Part shown: positions 37,196 to 45,412 of the stretch, piece after piece
Layout: each line of letters begins with the position of its first letter
How positions within the stretch are numbered: the first letter of the stretch is position 1
From: Deinococcus ruber
GTDB taxonomy: Bacteria > Deinococcota > Deinococci > Deinococcales > Deinococcaceae
Length of the DNA: 48,605 nucleotides
Reading direction: 5' to 3'
Assembly: GCF_014648095.1 (NCBI RefSeq)
Contig: NZ_BMQL01000034.1
Coordinates: 1-48,605 of the forward strand
Program-made: the position numbers and the translations under genes
Notes under the pieces: generated by a model
Told to the model about the DNA's origin: nothing
What the model saw: only the letters and a program-made list of their open reading frames with translations
The model's database searches: none

Positions 37196-37669
37196 ATGAA
37201 GAGAAAAACATCCGATGTAGCGCCAGAAAATGTGGAGATTTCCACGAAAGATCTACGTTCAAGCGCCGTCAACCTTCGCAGGCAGCAGGGCTTTACGCTC
37301 ATCGAGCTTCTCATCGTGATCGCGATTATCGGCATTCTCGCTGCCGTCTTGATTCCCAATCTGCTGAATGCCAGAAAAGCTGCCAACAACACCGCTGCCC
37401 AGTCGTATCTCCGGAATGCCGTGACTGCTGCCGAGAGCTACCGGACAAACTACAACGCGCCGGTAGGCGCTTCCGTCCCGTGCAACGATGCGAAGCTGTT
37501 GAGTGGGACCACGCCCACCAGCATCGATCAGACGGCCAATCAGTGCCTCATCGGTCAGAACGCCAACGGCACGGTTGGATACGTCAAGAGCAGCAACGGC
37601 AACACCTATCAGTTCAACGGCTCCACCATCGTCGCAGGCACCTTTACGACGATTCCCAGCCTGCCCTGA
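37196..37669 (+). CDS. Type IV pilin-like protein with a long leader
   Basis: 157 residues. Prepilin peptidase site G32|FTLIELLIVIAIIGILAAVLIPN with the conserved Glu at position +5 of the mature protein, followed by the hydrophobic assembly helix. The leader of 32 residues (basic, with an acidic centre) is much longer than the usual 6-10; an in-frame GTG at codon 13 would give a shorter one, but the leaderless -10 box supports 37196. Two Cys in the globular part may form a disulphide. Confidence 0.88.
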   Translation: MKRKTSDVAPENVEISTKDLRSSAVNLRRQQGFTLIELLIVIAIIGILAAVLIPNLLNARKAANNTAAQSYLRNAVTAAESYRTNYNAPVGASVPCNDAKLLSGTTPTSIDQTANQCLIGQNANGTVGYVKSSNGNTYQFNGSTIVAGTFTTIPSLP

Positions 37670-37732
37670 GTTCCAGGCTCTCTTCCAGCAGACAACCAAT
37701 CGGCTAGCAGATGGCTGGAATGGTCCTGAATC

Positions 37733-37762
37733 AGCGGGGCAGCGAAATTTTGCTGCCCCGCT
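37733..37762 (+). terminator. Terminator after the pilin gene
   Basis: AGCGGGGCAGC / GCTGCCCCGCT, perfect 11-bp stem with an 8-base loop; no T-run, only CTAAA. Confidence 0.75.
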
Positions 37763-37802
37763 CTAAACACGAATCTGCGCCCCAGGGGCGTGCCGGGCGG
37801 CG

Positions 37803-37808
37803 TATGTT
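37803..37808 (+). promoter_or_regulatory. -10 box of the 53-residue ORF
   Basis: TATGTT exactly 6 nt before the ATG at 37815; no ribosome binding site. Confidence 0.45.
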
Positions 37809-37814
37809 GACTGG

Positions 37815-37976
37815 ATGACTGCTTCACCGACGCCGCTTGAACACCTGGGACACGAGGCCCTCGCTGAATTCCCGAGTCATCCGGGCGTCAGCTCCAGCGA
37901 GTGCGCCGCCCTGACCCTGAGCAAGCTGCGGGCACGGGTCGCCACGTCTGGGCGCATCAGCAGCGACACCGCATGA
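37815..37976 (+). CDS. Small 53-residue protein upstream of NUDIX gene
   Basis: Begins MTASPTPLEHLGHEALAEF and includes SSSECAALTLSKLRARVATS. Supported by a TANNNT box 6 nt before the ATG and by the ATGA overlap of its stop with the NUDIX start. The pattern of a short helical protein with one Cys is not recognised. It would be missed by an annotation that required more than about 60 codons. Confidence 0.6.
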   Translation: MTASPTPLEHLGHEALAEFPSHPGVSSSECAALTLSKLRARVATSGRISSDTA

Positions 37977-38485
37977 GCGCCGATGAACGGATCGATCTGC
38001 TCGACGATGCTGGAACCGTGATCGGGACGGCGTGGCGCTCTCAGGTGGGAGAACACCGCAACATCCGCAGCGTGAACGGCTTTCTGCGGAACAGTGTGGG
38101 AGATCTATTTATTCCGAAGCGCACCGCCCACAAGTCGCATTTTCCCTCGGCACTCGATTTCAGCGTGGGCGGCGTCGTGCAGGCGGGCGAGCACTTCGAT
38201 GACGCGTTTCGGCGTGAGGCCCAAGAGGAACTGCTGCTGGACGTGGACGCCCTGGGCTTTCAGATGCTGGCCGAGTTCAGCCCGCACGGCACCGGCCTGA
38301 GCAGCTTCATGCGGGTGTACGAGATACAGACCGACGACACGCCCCACCTGAACCCGGACGACTTCTCGGGCGGCGAGTGGCTCAGCCCTGCCGCGCTGCT
38401 GCTGCGGCTGAAGCACGGACAGGCCGCCAAAGGCGATCTGCGGCCCGTCGTCGAGCGGCTGTATCCCCGGCCCGTCAGTTCCTAA
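37973..38485 (+). CDS. NUDIX hydrolase
   Basis: 170 residues. NUDIX box GVVQAGEHFDDAFRREAQEELLLDV has the E and REAQEE ligands; the Gly of the consensus is Leu. The order ERIDLLDDAGTVIGTAWRSQV and HRNIRSVNGFLRN resembles the YfcD / isopentenyl-diphosphate isomerase-like branch. Substrate unknown. Start in the ATGA overlap with the small ORF. The 3' end overlaps the convergent permease gene by 11 nt. Confidence 0.87.
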   Translation: MSADERIDLLDDAGTVIGTAWRSQVGEHRNIRSVNGFLRNSVGDLFIPKRTAHKSHFPSALDFSVGGVVQAGEHFDDAFRREAQEELLLDVDALGFQMLAEFSPHGTGLSSFMRVYEIQTDDTPHLNPDDFSGGEWLSPAALLLRLKHGQAAKGDLRPVVERLYPRPVSS

Positions 38486-39707
38486 AAATTACCGCCTCGC
38501 GCCCGAACGACCGGACGGCCAGCAGCACCAGCAGGGCCGTGAATACCAGATTGACCACCACCGCCAGCAGCGCCATCGGCGTGTTCAGCACGCCCTTCAC
38601 GATGTCCAGAATCACCACCATCGCATTGACCACGGGAATGCTGTACAGCCCCGCGCCGCGCCCGATGAAGTCGGCAAATTGCAGCCCCACCGCCGGAAGC
38701 ACGATGAGGAGCGAAATCGGCGTGATGTATGTCTGGGCCTCTTTGTAGCTGCGGGCGAAAATGCTGACCGCGATCAGGAGGGCGCTCAGCAGCAGGGCCG
38801 CCGACAGCGCCATCAGAATCAGGACGGCGACGCTGCCGGGCGTGATGTTCAGCCGCCCACCCATCTGCCCCGCCACCGCGCCGATCTGCCCGCGCAGCAG
38901 CACCGCGCCGATCACGCCCGAGAGCAGCACGCCCAGCAGCCCGAATCCGGCGGCGGTCAGGGCGGTGAGCGTGGTCGCCAGCAGCTTGCCCACCACCACC
39001 TCCGAGCGGCGAATGGGCGACACCAGCAGCACTTCCAGCGTGCCGCGCTCCTTCTCTCCGGCGGTGCTGTCGATGGCGGTTGCCATGCTGCCCGCCAGAA
39101 TGAATTGCAGCAGAAACATCGGAATGATGAAGGCCAGTTGCCCGCTGGCGGCCTCCTGCGGTCTGCTGGCATCGAGCGTCTGAACGCGGATCGGCGTCAG
39201 GAAACTGGCGGGCAGACCGCGCTCTTTTAACTTGGCAGCGACCAGCGACGCGTTATACGCACTCAGCGCCGATTTCAGCTTGCTGATGACGCCCGATTCG
39301 GCCTTTAGATTGCCCAGCTTGGCATACAGCTGCACCGTTCCGCTCTGGCTGCCTGCCTCGGTGGGCAGCGTGCCCGCGACCTTCAGCACCGCCTGCACCT
39401 GCCCGCTCTGCACGGCCCTGAGCGCGTCGGTCACGGGCAGCAACCGCACGCCGACCTCGCCGCCCGCGTCCTGGGTCAGCTGCGCTCTGAGGGCGGCGGG
39501 CAGCGTCCCGATCACACCCACCAGCTGCCGATCCTGGCTCTGCCCGCTGAAGGCCCGGCCCAGCAGCAGCGGAAACCCCACCGTGAAAACCGGAATCAGG
39601 ATCAGCGGCATTAAAATGGTGCTGATGAGCGTGCGGCGGTCACGCAGGGTACTGAGCAGTTCTTTGCGGGCCACCTGCCACACGAACAGCCAGCGCAGCA
39701 GGCTCAT
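38475..39707 (-). CDS. ABC-2 type exporter permease (NatB-like)
   Basis: 410 residues. Helix at the N-terminus (VARKELLSTLRDRRTLISTILMPLILIPVFTVGFPLLLGRAF), a large extracytoplasmic domain (about residues 60-185), then five or six helices. Within the membrane part AGEKERGTLEVLLVSPIRRSEVVVGKL is the ABC-2 coupling motif. It works with the ATPase at 39704, overlapping it by ATGA. NatAB pumps export Na+ in Bacillus; the substrate here is not determined. Confidence 0.88.
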   Translation of the reverse strand: MSLLRWLFVWQVARKELLSTLRDRRTLISTILMPLILIPVFTVGFPLLLGRAFSGQSQDRQLVGVIGTLPAALRAQLTQDAGGEVGVRLLPVTDALRAVQSGQVQAVLKVAGTLPTEAGSQSGTVQLYAKLGNLKAESGVISKLKSALSAYNASLVAAKLKERGLPASFLTPIRVQTLDASRPQEAASGQLAFIIPMFLLQFILAGSMATAIDSTAGEKERGTLEVLLVSPIRRSEVVVGKLLATTLTALTAAGFGLLGVLLSGVIGAVLLRGQIGAVAGQMGGRLNITPGSVAVLILMALSAALLLSALLIAVSIFARSYKEAQTYITPISLLIVLPAVGLQFADFIGRGAGLYSIPVVNAMVVILDIVKGVLNTPMALLAVVVNLVFTALLVLLAVRSFGREAVIFRN

Positions 39708-40447
39708 GCGCGTGCCCCCCGCTGCTCGGCCCTGACCTGAAGCATGCGGAAAAAAGCCCGTTCCAGGCTGGGTTCTCCGGTCTGGGCCAGAATGCCCGGC
39801 ACGGTATCGACGGTCAGCAGTTCGCCACGCTCCAGCACGGCGGCGCGGTCACACACCTCTTCCACCTCGCTCATGACGTGGGTGCTGTACACCACCAGTC
39901 TCCCCTCGCGGCGGTACGCCAGCACGAAATCGAGCAGCGCCCGCCGCGCCATCACGTCCAGCCCCGACGCCGCTTCATCCAGAAACAGCACGGGCGGATC
40001 GTGAATGACGGCGCGGGCGATCACGATCTTCTGCTTCATCCCGGTGCTGAATCCGGCGGCGCGGGTATCGAGCGTGCCCGACAGATCGAGGCTGGCATCG
40101 AGCGTTTCGATGCGGGCGTCGGCCTGCGCCCGGCTCAGTCCGTACAGCCCCGCGAAATACCGCAGAATCTCGCGCCCCGTCAGGCGGTCATACAGGCCCA
40201 TGCCGCCGTTCACGACGCCGATGCTGCGCCGCACCACCTCCGGTTCGCGCTCGACATCGTGACCCGCCACCGTGCAGGTGCCGCTGTCGGCATGCAGCAG
40301 CGTCGCCAGAATTCGCAGCAGGGTTGTTTTGCCCGCACCGTTGGGGCCGAGCAGTCCGAATACCTCGCCTGCCTGCGCCGAAAACGTGACGCCGTGCAGC
40401 GCCCGAAACTTGCCATACGACTTGCTCAGCTCTTCGACCTGTAGCAT
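39704..40447 (-). CDS. ABC transporter ATP-binding protein (NatA-like)
   Basis: 247 residues. Walker A GLLGPNGAGKTTLLR at about residues 32-46, signature motif FSTGMKQKIVIARAV, Walker B PVLFLDEAASGLD and the switch His in VVYSTHVMSEVEEVCDR. The D-loop begins AASGLD instead of the usual PTSGLD. Follows the XRE gene directly with no gap. Confidence 0.93.
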   Translation of the reverse strand: MLQVEELSKSYGKFRALHGVTFSAQAGEVFGLLGPNGAGKTTLLRILATLLHADSGTCTVAGHDVEREPEVVRRSIGVVNGGMGLYDRLTGREILRYFAGLYGLSRAQADARIETLDASLDLSGTLDTRAAGFSTGMKQKIVIARAVIHDPPVLFLDEAASGLDVMARRALLDFVLAYRREGRLVVYSTHVMSEVEEVCDRAAVLERGELLTVDTVPGILAQTGEPSLERAFFRMLQVRAEQRGARA

Positions 40448-40651
40448 TCAGACCTCTCCTTCTGCGGGCAGAAAAATTTCCTCGATGGCCTTGCCGAACA
40501 GCCTGGCAAGCCGGAAGGCCAGTGGCAGACTCGGATCATATTTTCCGGTTTCCAGCGCGTTGATGGTCTGCCGCGACACGTCCAGCCGCTCAGCCAGGTC
40601 GGCCTGTGTCCAGCCCACCTCGGCCCTCAGAACTTTGATGCGGTTGTTCAA
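40448..40651 (-). CDS. XRE-family transcriptional regulator
   Basis: 67 residues, a single helix-turn-helix domain: NRIKVLRAEVGWTQADLAERLDVSRQTINALETGKYDPSLPLAFRLARLFG. This is the short type often placed beside NatAB-like transporter genes and small membrane proteins. The likely binding sites are the TGTCAAG dyads upstream of the operon. The start overlaps the preceding gene as ATGA. Confidence 0.9.
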   Translation of the reverse strand: MNNRIKVLRAEVGWTQADLAERLDVSRQTINALETGKYDPSLPLAFRLARLFGKAIEEIFLPAEGEV

Positions 40652-41040
40652 CGTCTATCGCGTCCCTGCCACAGAAGACCTAAGCTATACATCAACATCC
40701 CGAACATGTAAATTCCCGAAAGAGAAGTGTTGATATGGCTGTTTGATAACACGATGGAAAGAACAATTGCAGTCAGCATAGTGAGTCGGAAGGCAAACAT
40801 TGCAGCTCGTTCATGAATATTCTGACCGTACTCGTCAATCTGAAGATAAGCACGGTAAAGAAGGCTTCCGTGTACCAAAGGAATGAGCGCCACCAGAAAT
40901 TTTACAAATAACAGCGAGCTTCGATCAGGAGGAATGAGGGCCATCGCAACGACAGCCACACCGAAGAGAACCGCTGTCAGGACAACGCTGGTTGTCATCG
41001 AGTGCGCGACCCGCTGGCCCCTGGAACTCTCCCCCCTCAT
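40648..41040 (-). CDS. Small membrane protein, paralogue of the adjacent gene, AT-richer
   Basis: 130 residues with four hydrophobic helices. The segment LLYRAYLQIDEYGQNIHERAAMFAFRLTM and IYMFGMLMYSLGLLWQGRDRR correspond to those of the adjacent paralogue. DNA is clearly less GC-rich than in the neighbour. The start at 41040 lies in an ATGA overlap with the stop of the paralogue; a second ATG at codon 15 is possible. Unknown function; it may sense or modulate the XRE system. Confidence 0.72.
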   Translation of the reverse strand: MRGESSRGQRVAHSMTTSVVLTAVLFGVAVVAMALIPPDRSSLLFVKFLVALIPLVHGSLLYRAYLQIDEYGQNIHERAAMFAFRLTMLTAIVLSIVLSNSHINTSLSGIYMFGMLMYSLGLLWQGRDRR

Positions 41041-41657
41041 CTGCTCACCCGCTGCTGCACCAACACCCCGGCGGCATAGATCAGCATGCCGAACACGTAC
41101 AGCGTCCACAGCGGAATGACCACCTTGCCCACCTGCGCCGCCACGAACCCGACCATCGCCGCTGCCATGCTCAGCAGGAAGGCAAAGGCCGCCGCCCGCT
41201 CCTGCACGCGCTGGGCGTATTCGTCCATCTGGCGGTAGGCGCGGTAGGCCAGCCAGCCGATACCCAGCGGCAGAAACCCGAAAATGCCTGCCAGCATGCC
41301 GCGCAGAAAGTCGGACGGCTGGAGCGAATACCACACGCCCACGCCCAGCCCGACCAGCGCCACTGTGATCGCCGCCGTCGCCAGTCCTGCCACCGAGGAA
41401 GCCACCCGCCGATCTCTGGGCAACGCTTTGAGCCGCTGCTGCTGCTCGTTCAGGGCGGCCCGCAGCAACCACAGCATCGAAGCGGTGACGCCCAGTGTCA
41501 GCAGCAACAGCCCCCGCGCCAGCCAGCGCAGCGCCGCAGACGATGTGGGCTGATCGGCAGCATGCAGAGCCAGCAGCAGACCAACACCCAGCACCAACAC
41601 CCACACCGCCGCCACCGTCACCCGCCGATGTGCCGACCCCTTGCCCCCTTCCCGCAT
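41037..41657 (-). CDS. Membrane protein heading the XRE-ABC operon
   Basis: 206 residues with about six hydrophobic segments. Contains LAYRAYRQMDEYAQRVQERAAAFAFLLSM and TLYVFGMLIYAAGVLVQQRVSR, homologous to the adjacent gene. The start at 41657 is chosen because an AAGGAGG is 6 nt upstream; the in-frame ATG six codons earlier would put that sequence inside the coding region. Function unknown. Confidence 0.75.
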   Translation of the reverse strand: MREGGKGSAHRRVTVAAVWVLVLGVGLLLALHAADQPTSSAALRWLARGLLLLTLGVTASMLWLLRAALNEQQQRLKALPRDRRVASSVAGLATAAITVALVGLGVGVWYSLQPSDFLRGMLAGIFGFLPLGIGWLAYRAYRQMDEYAQRVQERAAAFAFLLSMAAAMVGFVAAQVGKVVIPLWTLYVFGMLIYAAGVLVQQRVSR

Positions 41658-41740
41658 GTCAAGCCTCCTTGACATCTAGCGTAGTCTTCACTCTCCCGGC
41701 GTGTCAAGCGTCCTTGTCAAAATGTCAAGCGTCCCTATCA
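41657..41740. promoter_or_regulatory. Three 18-bp operator-like dyads (TGTCAAG-N4-CTTGACA type)
   Basis: Copies at 41657-41674 (TGTCAAG-CCTC-CTTGACA, perfect), 41702-41719 (one mismatch) and 41723-41740 (three mismatches). The last two are 21 bp apart, two helix turns. Copy 1 covers the ribosome binding site and start codon of the operon, copy 2 its -35 box. Likely the targets of the XRE regulator in the same operon. The divergent MNT-HEPN promoter is just downstream and could also be affected. Confidence 0.6.
41678..41707 (-). promoter_or_regulatory. Promoter of the membrane protein-XRE-ABC operon
   Basis: On the minus strand TTGACA (41707-41702), 18-nt spacer, TACGCT (41683-41678). The -35 is part of the second operator-like repeat. 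Confidence 0.7.
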
Positions 41741-41765
41741 CGTGGCACACGGCAGCACTGCCCTC

Positions 41766-41771
41766 TATCCT
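41766..41771 (+). promoter_or_regulatory. -10 box of the MNT-HEPN gene
   Basis: TATCCT exactly 6 nt before the GTG at 41778. Confidence 0.5.
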
Positions 41772-41777
41772 GAAGCT

Positions 41778-42524
41778 GTGCCCAACGCCGACACCTTGCC
41801 GCCCGATCCGCCCAGATTGTTCGAGCAGCCACGCCTTCAGGACGTAAGCCGCTACCTGAAAGCTCATGAGGCCGAGTGGCGAGCGCTGGGTGTCTCGCGG
41901 GTGCGGGTCTTCGGATCGGTGGCGCGGGGCGAAGCGCACGAGGCGTCGGATGTCGATCTGCTGGTAGATCTCGCGGCAGGCAGCGACCTGCTGGCGCTGG
42001 TGCGGGCGACCTGGCTGTTCGAGAGCCTGCTGGGCCGCCGCACCGACGTCGTGACCGAGGCCGCCCTGCATCCCATGCTGCGGGCAGGCGTCCTGGCAGA
42101 CGCGGTGGATATTCTGGACGACACGTCCCCGCCCGCCCCCCACGATCTGCCGCGCAAACGCTGGCGCTGGCGGGTACAGGCGCTGCTGGCCCTGCTGGAA
42201 CACAGTCAGAAACTTCTGGAAGGGCTGGACTTCGCCGCGTTTCAGGCCAATACAGCGGTACAGGACAGCGTGCTGCTGACGCTGCTGCGACTGGGTGAGG
42301 GCACCAAATTTGTGCCGCAGCCCATCCAGGACGCGCACCCCGACGTTCCCTGGAACGAACTGCGCTCGGTTCGCAACCTGATCGCCCACGATTATTTCGG
42401 TCTGGATCTCGGCCTGATCTGGCAGACGCTGAGCGTGACCCTGCCGACGCTGTACGGGCCGCTGCGGGCCGTGCAGGACGACCCGGCCCTCACCGACTCC
42501 ATCCCCACCCCGGAGGCACCATGA
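41778..42524 (+). CDS. Single-chain MNT nucleotidyltransferase-HEPN fusion
   Basis: 248 residues with two parts. The N-terminal part (about residues 20-115) is a minimal nucleotidyltransferase with the GSX10DXD motif: GSVARGEAHEASDVD. The C-terminal part (about residues 125-235) is a four-helix HEPN domain with RNLIAHDY, which is the Rx4HxY motif of HepT toxins. In MntA-HepT systems these are two proteins; MntA modifies the Tyr of HepT and inactivates its RNase. Here both are in one chain. GTG start after a leaderless -10. Overlaps the DUF3291 gene by ATGA. Confidence 0.85.
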   Translation: MPNADTLPPDPPRLFEQPRLQDVSRYLKAHEAEWRALGVSRVRVFGSVARGEAHEASDVDLLVDLAAGSDLLALVRATWLFESLLGRRTDVVTEAALHPMLRAGVLADAVDILDDTSPPAPHDLPRKRWRWRVQALLALLEHSQKLLEGLDFAAFQANTAVQDSVLLTLLRLGEGTKFVPQPIQDAHPDVPWNELRSVRNLIAHDYFGLDLGLIWQTLSVTLPTLYGPLRAVQDDPALTDSIPTPEAP

Positions 42525-43006
42525 CGACATCACCGACACCCTGGCAGCTGGCACAGGTCAACATCGCTGAACTGAAGGTGCCCATCAGTCACCCCGACGT
42601 GCAGGACTTCGTGGACGGACTGGCCCCCATCAATGCCCAGGCCGAGGCCAGCAGCGGCTTCGTCTGGAGGCTTCAGGACGAGGCGGGCGACGCCACCCAG
42701 ATCGCCTACGACCCCAACCCACTGCTGATCGTGAATCTGAGCGTGTGGGAGAGCGCCGACGCCCTGAAGGCCTTTACCTATAGCCCGGAGCATCTGGCGT
42801 ATGTGCGCCGCCGCCGCGAGTGGTTTTCCCGGCTCGCTGCGCCGCACTTCTGCATGTGGTGGATTCCGGCAGACCACCGCCCCACCCCCGCCGAGGCCCG
42901 CCAGCGGCTGCACCTGCTGAAAACGCACGGCCCCAGCGCCGCCGCCTTCACGTTTTCCACGCTCTATTCACCCGAAATGCCTTCTGCGGCATCGTCCCAC
43001 ACGTAG
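42521..43006 (+). CDS. DUF3291-family protein
   Basis: 161 residues. Starts WQLAQVNIAELKVPISHPDVQDFVDGLAPIN and includes EASSGFVWRLQDEAGDAT, IVNLSVWESADALKAFTY and RRREWFSRLAAPHFCMWWIPADHRPT, all as in DUF3291 (ferredoxin-like, related to antibiotic monooxygenase folds). Function unknown. ATGA overlap with the MNT-HEPN gene. Its 3' end overlaps the convergent RidA gene by 43 nt. Confidence 0.87.
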   Translation: MTTSPTPWQLAQVNIAELKVPISHPDVQDFVDGLAPINAQAEASSGFVWRLQDEAGDATQIAYDPNPLLIVNLSVWESADALKAFTYSPEHLAYVRRRREWFSRLAAPHFCMWWIPADHRPTPAEARQRLHLLKTHGPSAAAFTFSTLYSPEMPSAASSHT

Positions 43007-43374
43007 GCTTCGGCCTCGATTTCGACGAGGTGGGCCGGGTCGATCAGCGCCGCCACCTGCACCATGCTGCACGCCGGGCGAATGCTGCCGAACACCTCGC
43101 CGTGCACGCGCCCGATGGCTTCCCACTGGGAAATATCGGTGACATACAGGCGGGTGCGGATCACGTGGCGCAGCTCGGCCCCAGCTTCCCGCAGCGCCCC
43201 TTCGATGATGGCGAGCGCGGCGCGAGTCTGTCCTGCCACGTCACCGGGATGCAGAACCACGCCTTCCGACGTGGCAGTGGTTCCGGCCACCTGCACCACC
43301 GGCCCCACCCGCACCGCCCGCGAATACCCGACCACAGCTTCCCAGGGCGACGTGCCCGCGATGTTTTTCCGCAT
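42964..43374 (-). CDS. RidA/YjgF/Rid family protein (second copy in the window)
   Basis: 136 residues from ATG at 43374 (MRKNIAGTSPWEAVVGYSRAVRVG, a usual Rid start); a GTG at 43389 would add 5. Includes VAGTTATSEGVVLHPGDVAGQTRAALAIIEGALREAGA, RTRLYVTDISQWEAIGRVHGEVF, RPACSMVQVAALIDPAHLVEIEAEAYV. The Arg-preceded motif RPACSMVQV is present. It is distant from the RidA at 32879. A perfect palindrome lies just upstream. Confidence 0.87.
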   Translation of the reverse strand: MRKNIAGTSPWEAVVGYSRAVRVGPVVQVAGTTATSEGVVLHPGDVAGQTRAALAIIEGALREAGAELRHVIRTRLYVTDISQWEAIGRVHGEVFGSIRPACSMVQVAALIDPAHLVEIEAEAYVWDDAAEGISGE

Positions 43375-43390
43375 GCCCGATGATGTCACA

Positions 43391-43428
43391 CGCCGAATCT
43401 GAAGCTTACCGGAACTTCAGATTCGGCG
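43391..43428. promoter_or_regulatory. Perfect 14-bp palindrome upstream of ridA
   Basis: CGCCGAATCTGAAG (43391-43404) and CTTCAGATTCGGCG (43415-43428) flank a 10-base centre. It begins 17 bp before the ridA ATG in the divergent gap toward the secreted protein gene; it may be an operator or a hairpin in the ridA leader. No terminator T-run. Confidence 0.55.
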
Positions 43429-43684
43429 CGGCCTACCGGAGCGGCACGACGTTGGCTGCCGCCGCCTCTGAACCAAAGGTCGCCCGCCTCCCGTGCCCGT
43501 GCGTCTTCAGCCGATCCGCCGAATACACAAAGGAACGCCCCGGCAGTGCAAAATATGAAAACGCCGTGTGACACACGAAATCTTTGATCAGATCGCGCAG
43601 AACCTGACCCATTTCTGCAAAAAACCTGCACAGACCGCCATCATCCTGAGCCCATCAGCGAAAGCTGCAAAGGGAGGAACGAAG

Positions 43685-44107
43685 ATGAAGAACACAGGAA
43701 TGGTGAAGGTGCTGGCGATGTTGACACTGAGCGTGGCGGGTCTGGGCATGGCGAGCGCGAGTCCGGTGACGCTGGATCAGCTGAGCGGATCGCAGGAACT
43801 GTCGGTGGTGTACAGCGACAACACCACGCCCTACGTGAGCTTCGACGCCAGCACCATCGGCGTGACCGGAGCGGGGGACGTCAGCCAGCTCGCCGTCAGC
43901 ACGCCTCAGGACAGCGGTGTGACCGCCAGCATCAGCCACGCCCGCAACGAGGCCGGAACGCTGTTCGTGTACCTGAACATCGACAGCGCCAGTGCCGAGG
44001 CCGGACAGGCGATGCACAGCACGCTCCCCCTGACCATCACCAACACCGTGACCGGGGCCAGCACCACCGTGGACGTTCAGGTCAACGCCACTGCCGACCT
44101 GGAGTGA
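43685..44107 (+). CDS. Secreted protein of unknown function
   Basis: 140 residues. Signal peptide: basic start MKNTGMVK, hydrophobic core VLAMLTLSVAGLGMA and a likely cleavage after ASA (residue 26). The mature part (about 114 residues) is Ser/Thr/Val/Asp-rich with alternating hydrophobic strands, suggesting a beta-sandwich; no Cys. No family recognised. A GGGAGG ribosome binding site precedes the ATG at 43685; the frame is open further upstream. Confidence 0.75.
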   Translation: MKNTGMVKVLAMLTLSVAGLGMASASPVTLDQLSGSQELSVVYSDNTTPYVSFDASTIGVTGAGDVSQLAVSTPQDSGVTASISHARNEAGTLFVYLNIDSASAEAGQAMHSTLPLTITNTVTGASTTVDVQVNATADLE

Positions 44108-44132
44108 AGATCGGCAGGCTTACCCCCACTCC

Positions 44133-44168
44133 AGCAGGCGCTGAAAGCAGATCAGCGCCTGCTTTTTT
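44133..44168 (+). terminator. Terminator after the secreted protein gene
   Basis: AGCAGGCGCTGA / TCAGCGCCTGCT, perfect 12-bp stem, 7-base loop, T6 tail. Confidence 0.93.
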
Positions 44169-44179
44169 GTGGTTCGGTC

Positions 44180-45211
<1,032 letters not shown>

Positions 45212-45283
45212 ACCGTACCGTAACACGAAGCGGCCCTCAAGCTGCGCTGGGAGCGCTTCCAACTGATTTTAGGGCTGCAACTC

Positions 45284-45406
45284 TCAGTGGAACACTCCGG
45301 CCCACAGCAGCAGCAGATACAGCACGAGTGGAATGGCGACCACTGCTGCTACCAGCTTGGTGACGCGCCACAGGTCGATCAGAAATTCACGCAGCGGGTT
45401 CCTCAC
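45284..45406 (-). CDS. Missed small membrane protein, 40 residues
   Basis: GTG-initiated frame with basic N-terminus (RNPLREFLIDLWRVTK) followed by one membrane helix (LVAAVVAIPLVLYLLLLWAGVF) ending in His. TAGCCT (minus strand, 45418-45413) lies exactly 6 nt before the GTG, as in the other leaderless genes of the window. The pattern strongly suggests a real small inner-membrane protein upstream of glpX. Function unknown. Confidence 0.65.
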   Translation of the reverse strand: MRNPLREFLIDLWRVTKLVAAVVAIPLVLYLLLLWAGVFH

Positions 45407-45412
45407 GGGTGC

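Noticed and set aside
41041..41604. Upstream extension of the second membrane paralogue
   Set aside because: Gly/Ala/Arg-rich reading of the neighbouring gene in another frame.
43429..43684. Small frames in the gap before the secreted protein gene, including a GTG extension of that gene at 43568
   Set aside because: No start signals; the signal peptide and GGGAGG site fix the start at 43685. I see no other gene in this gap.
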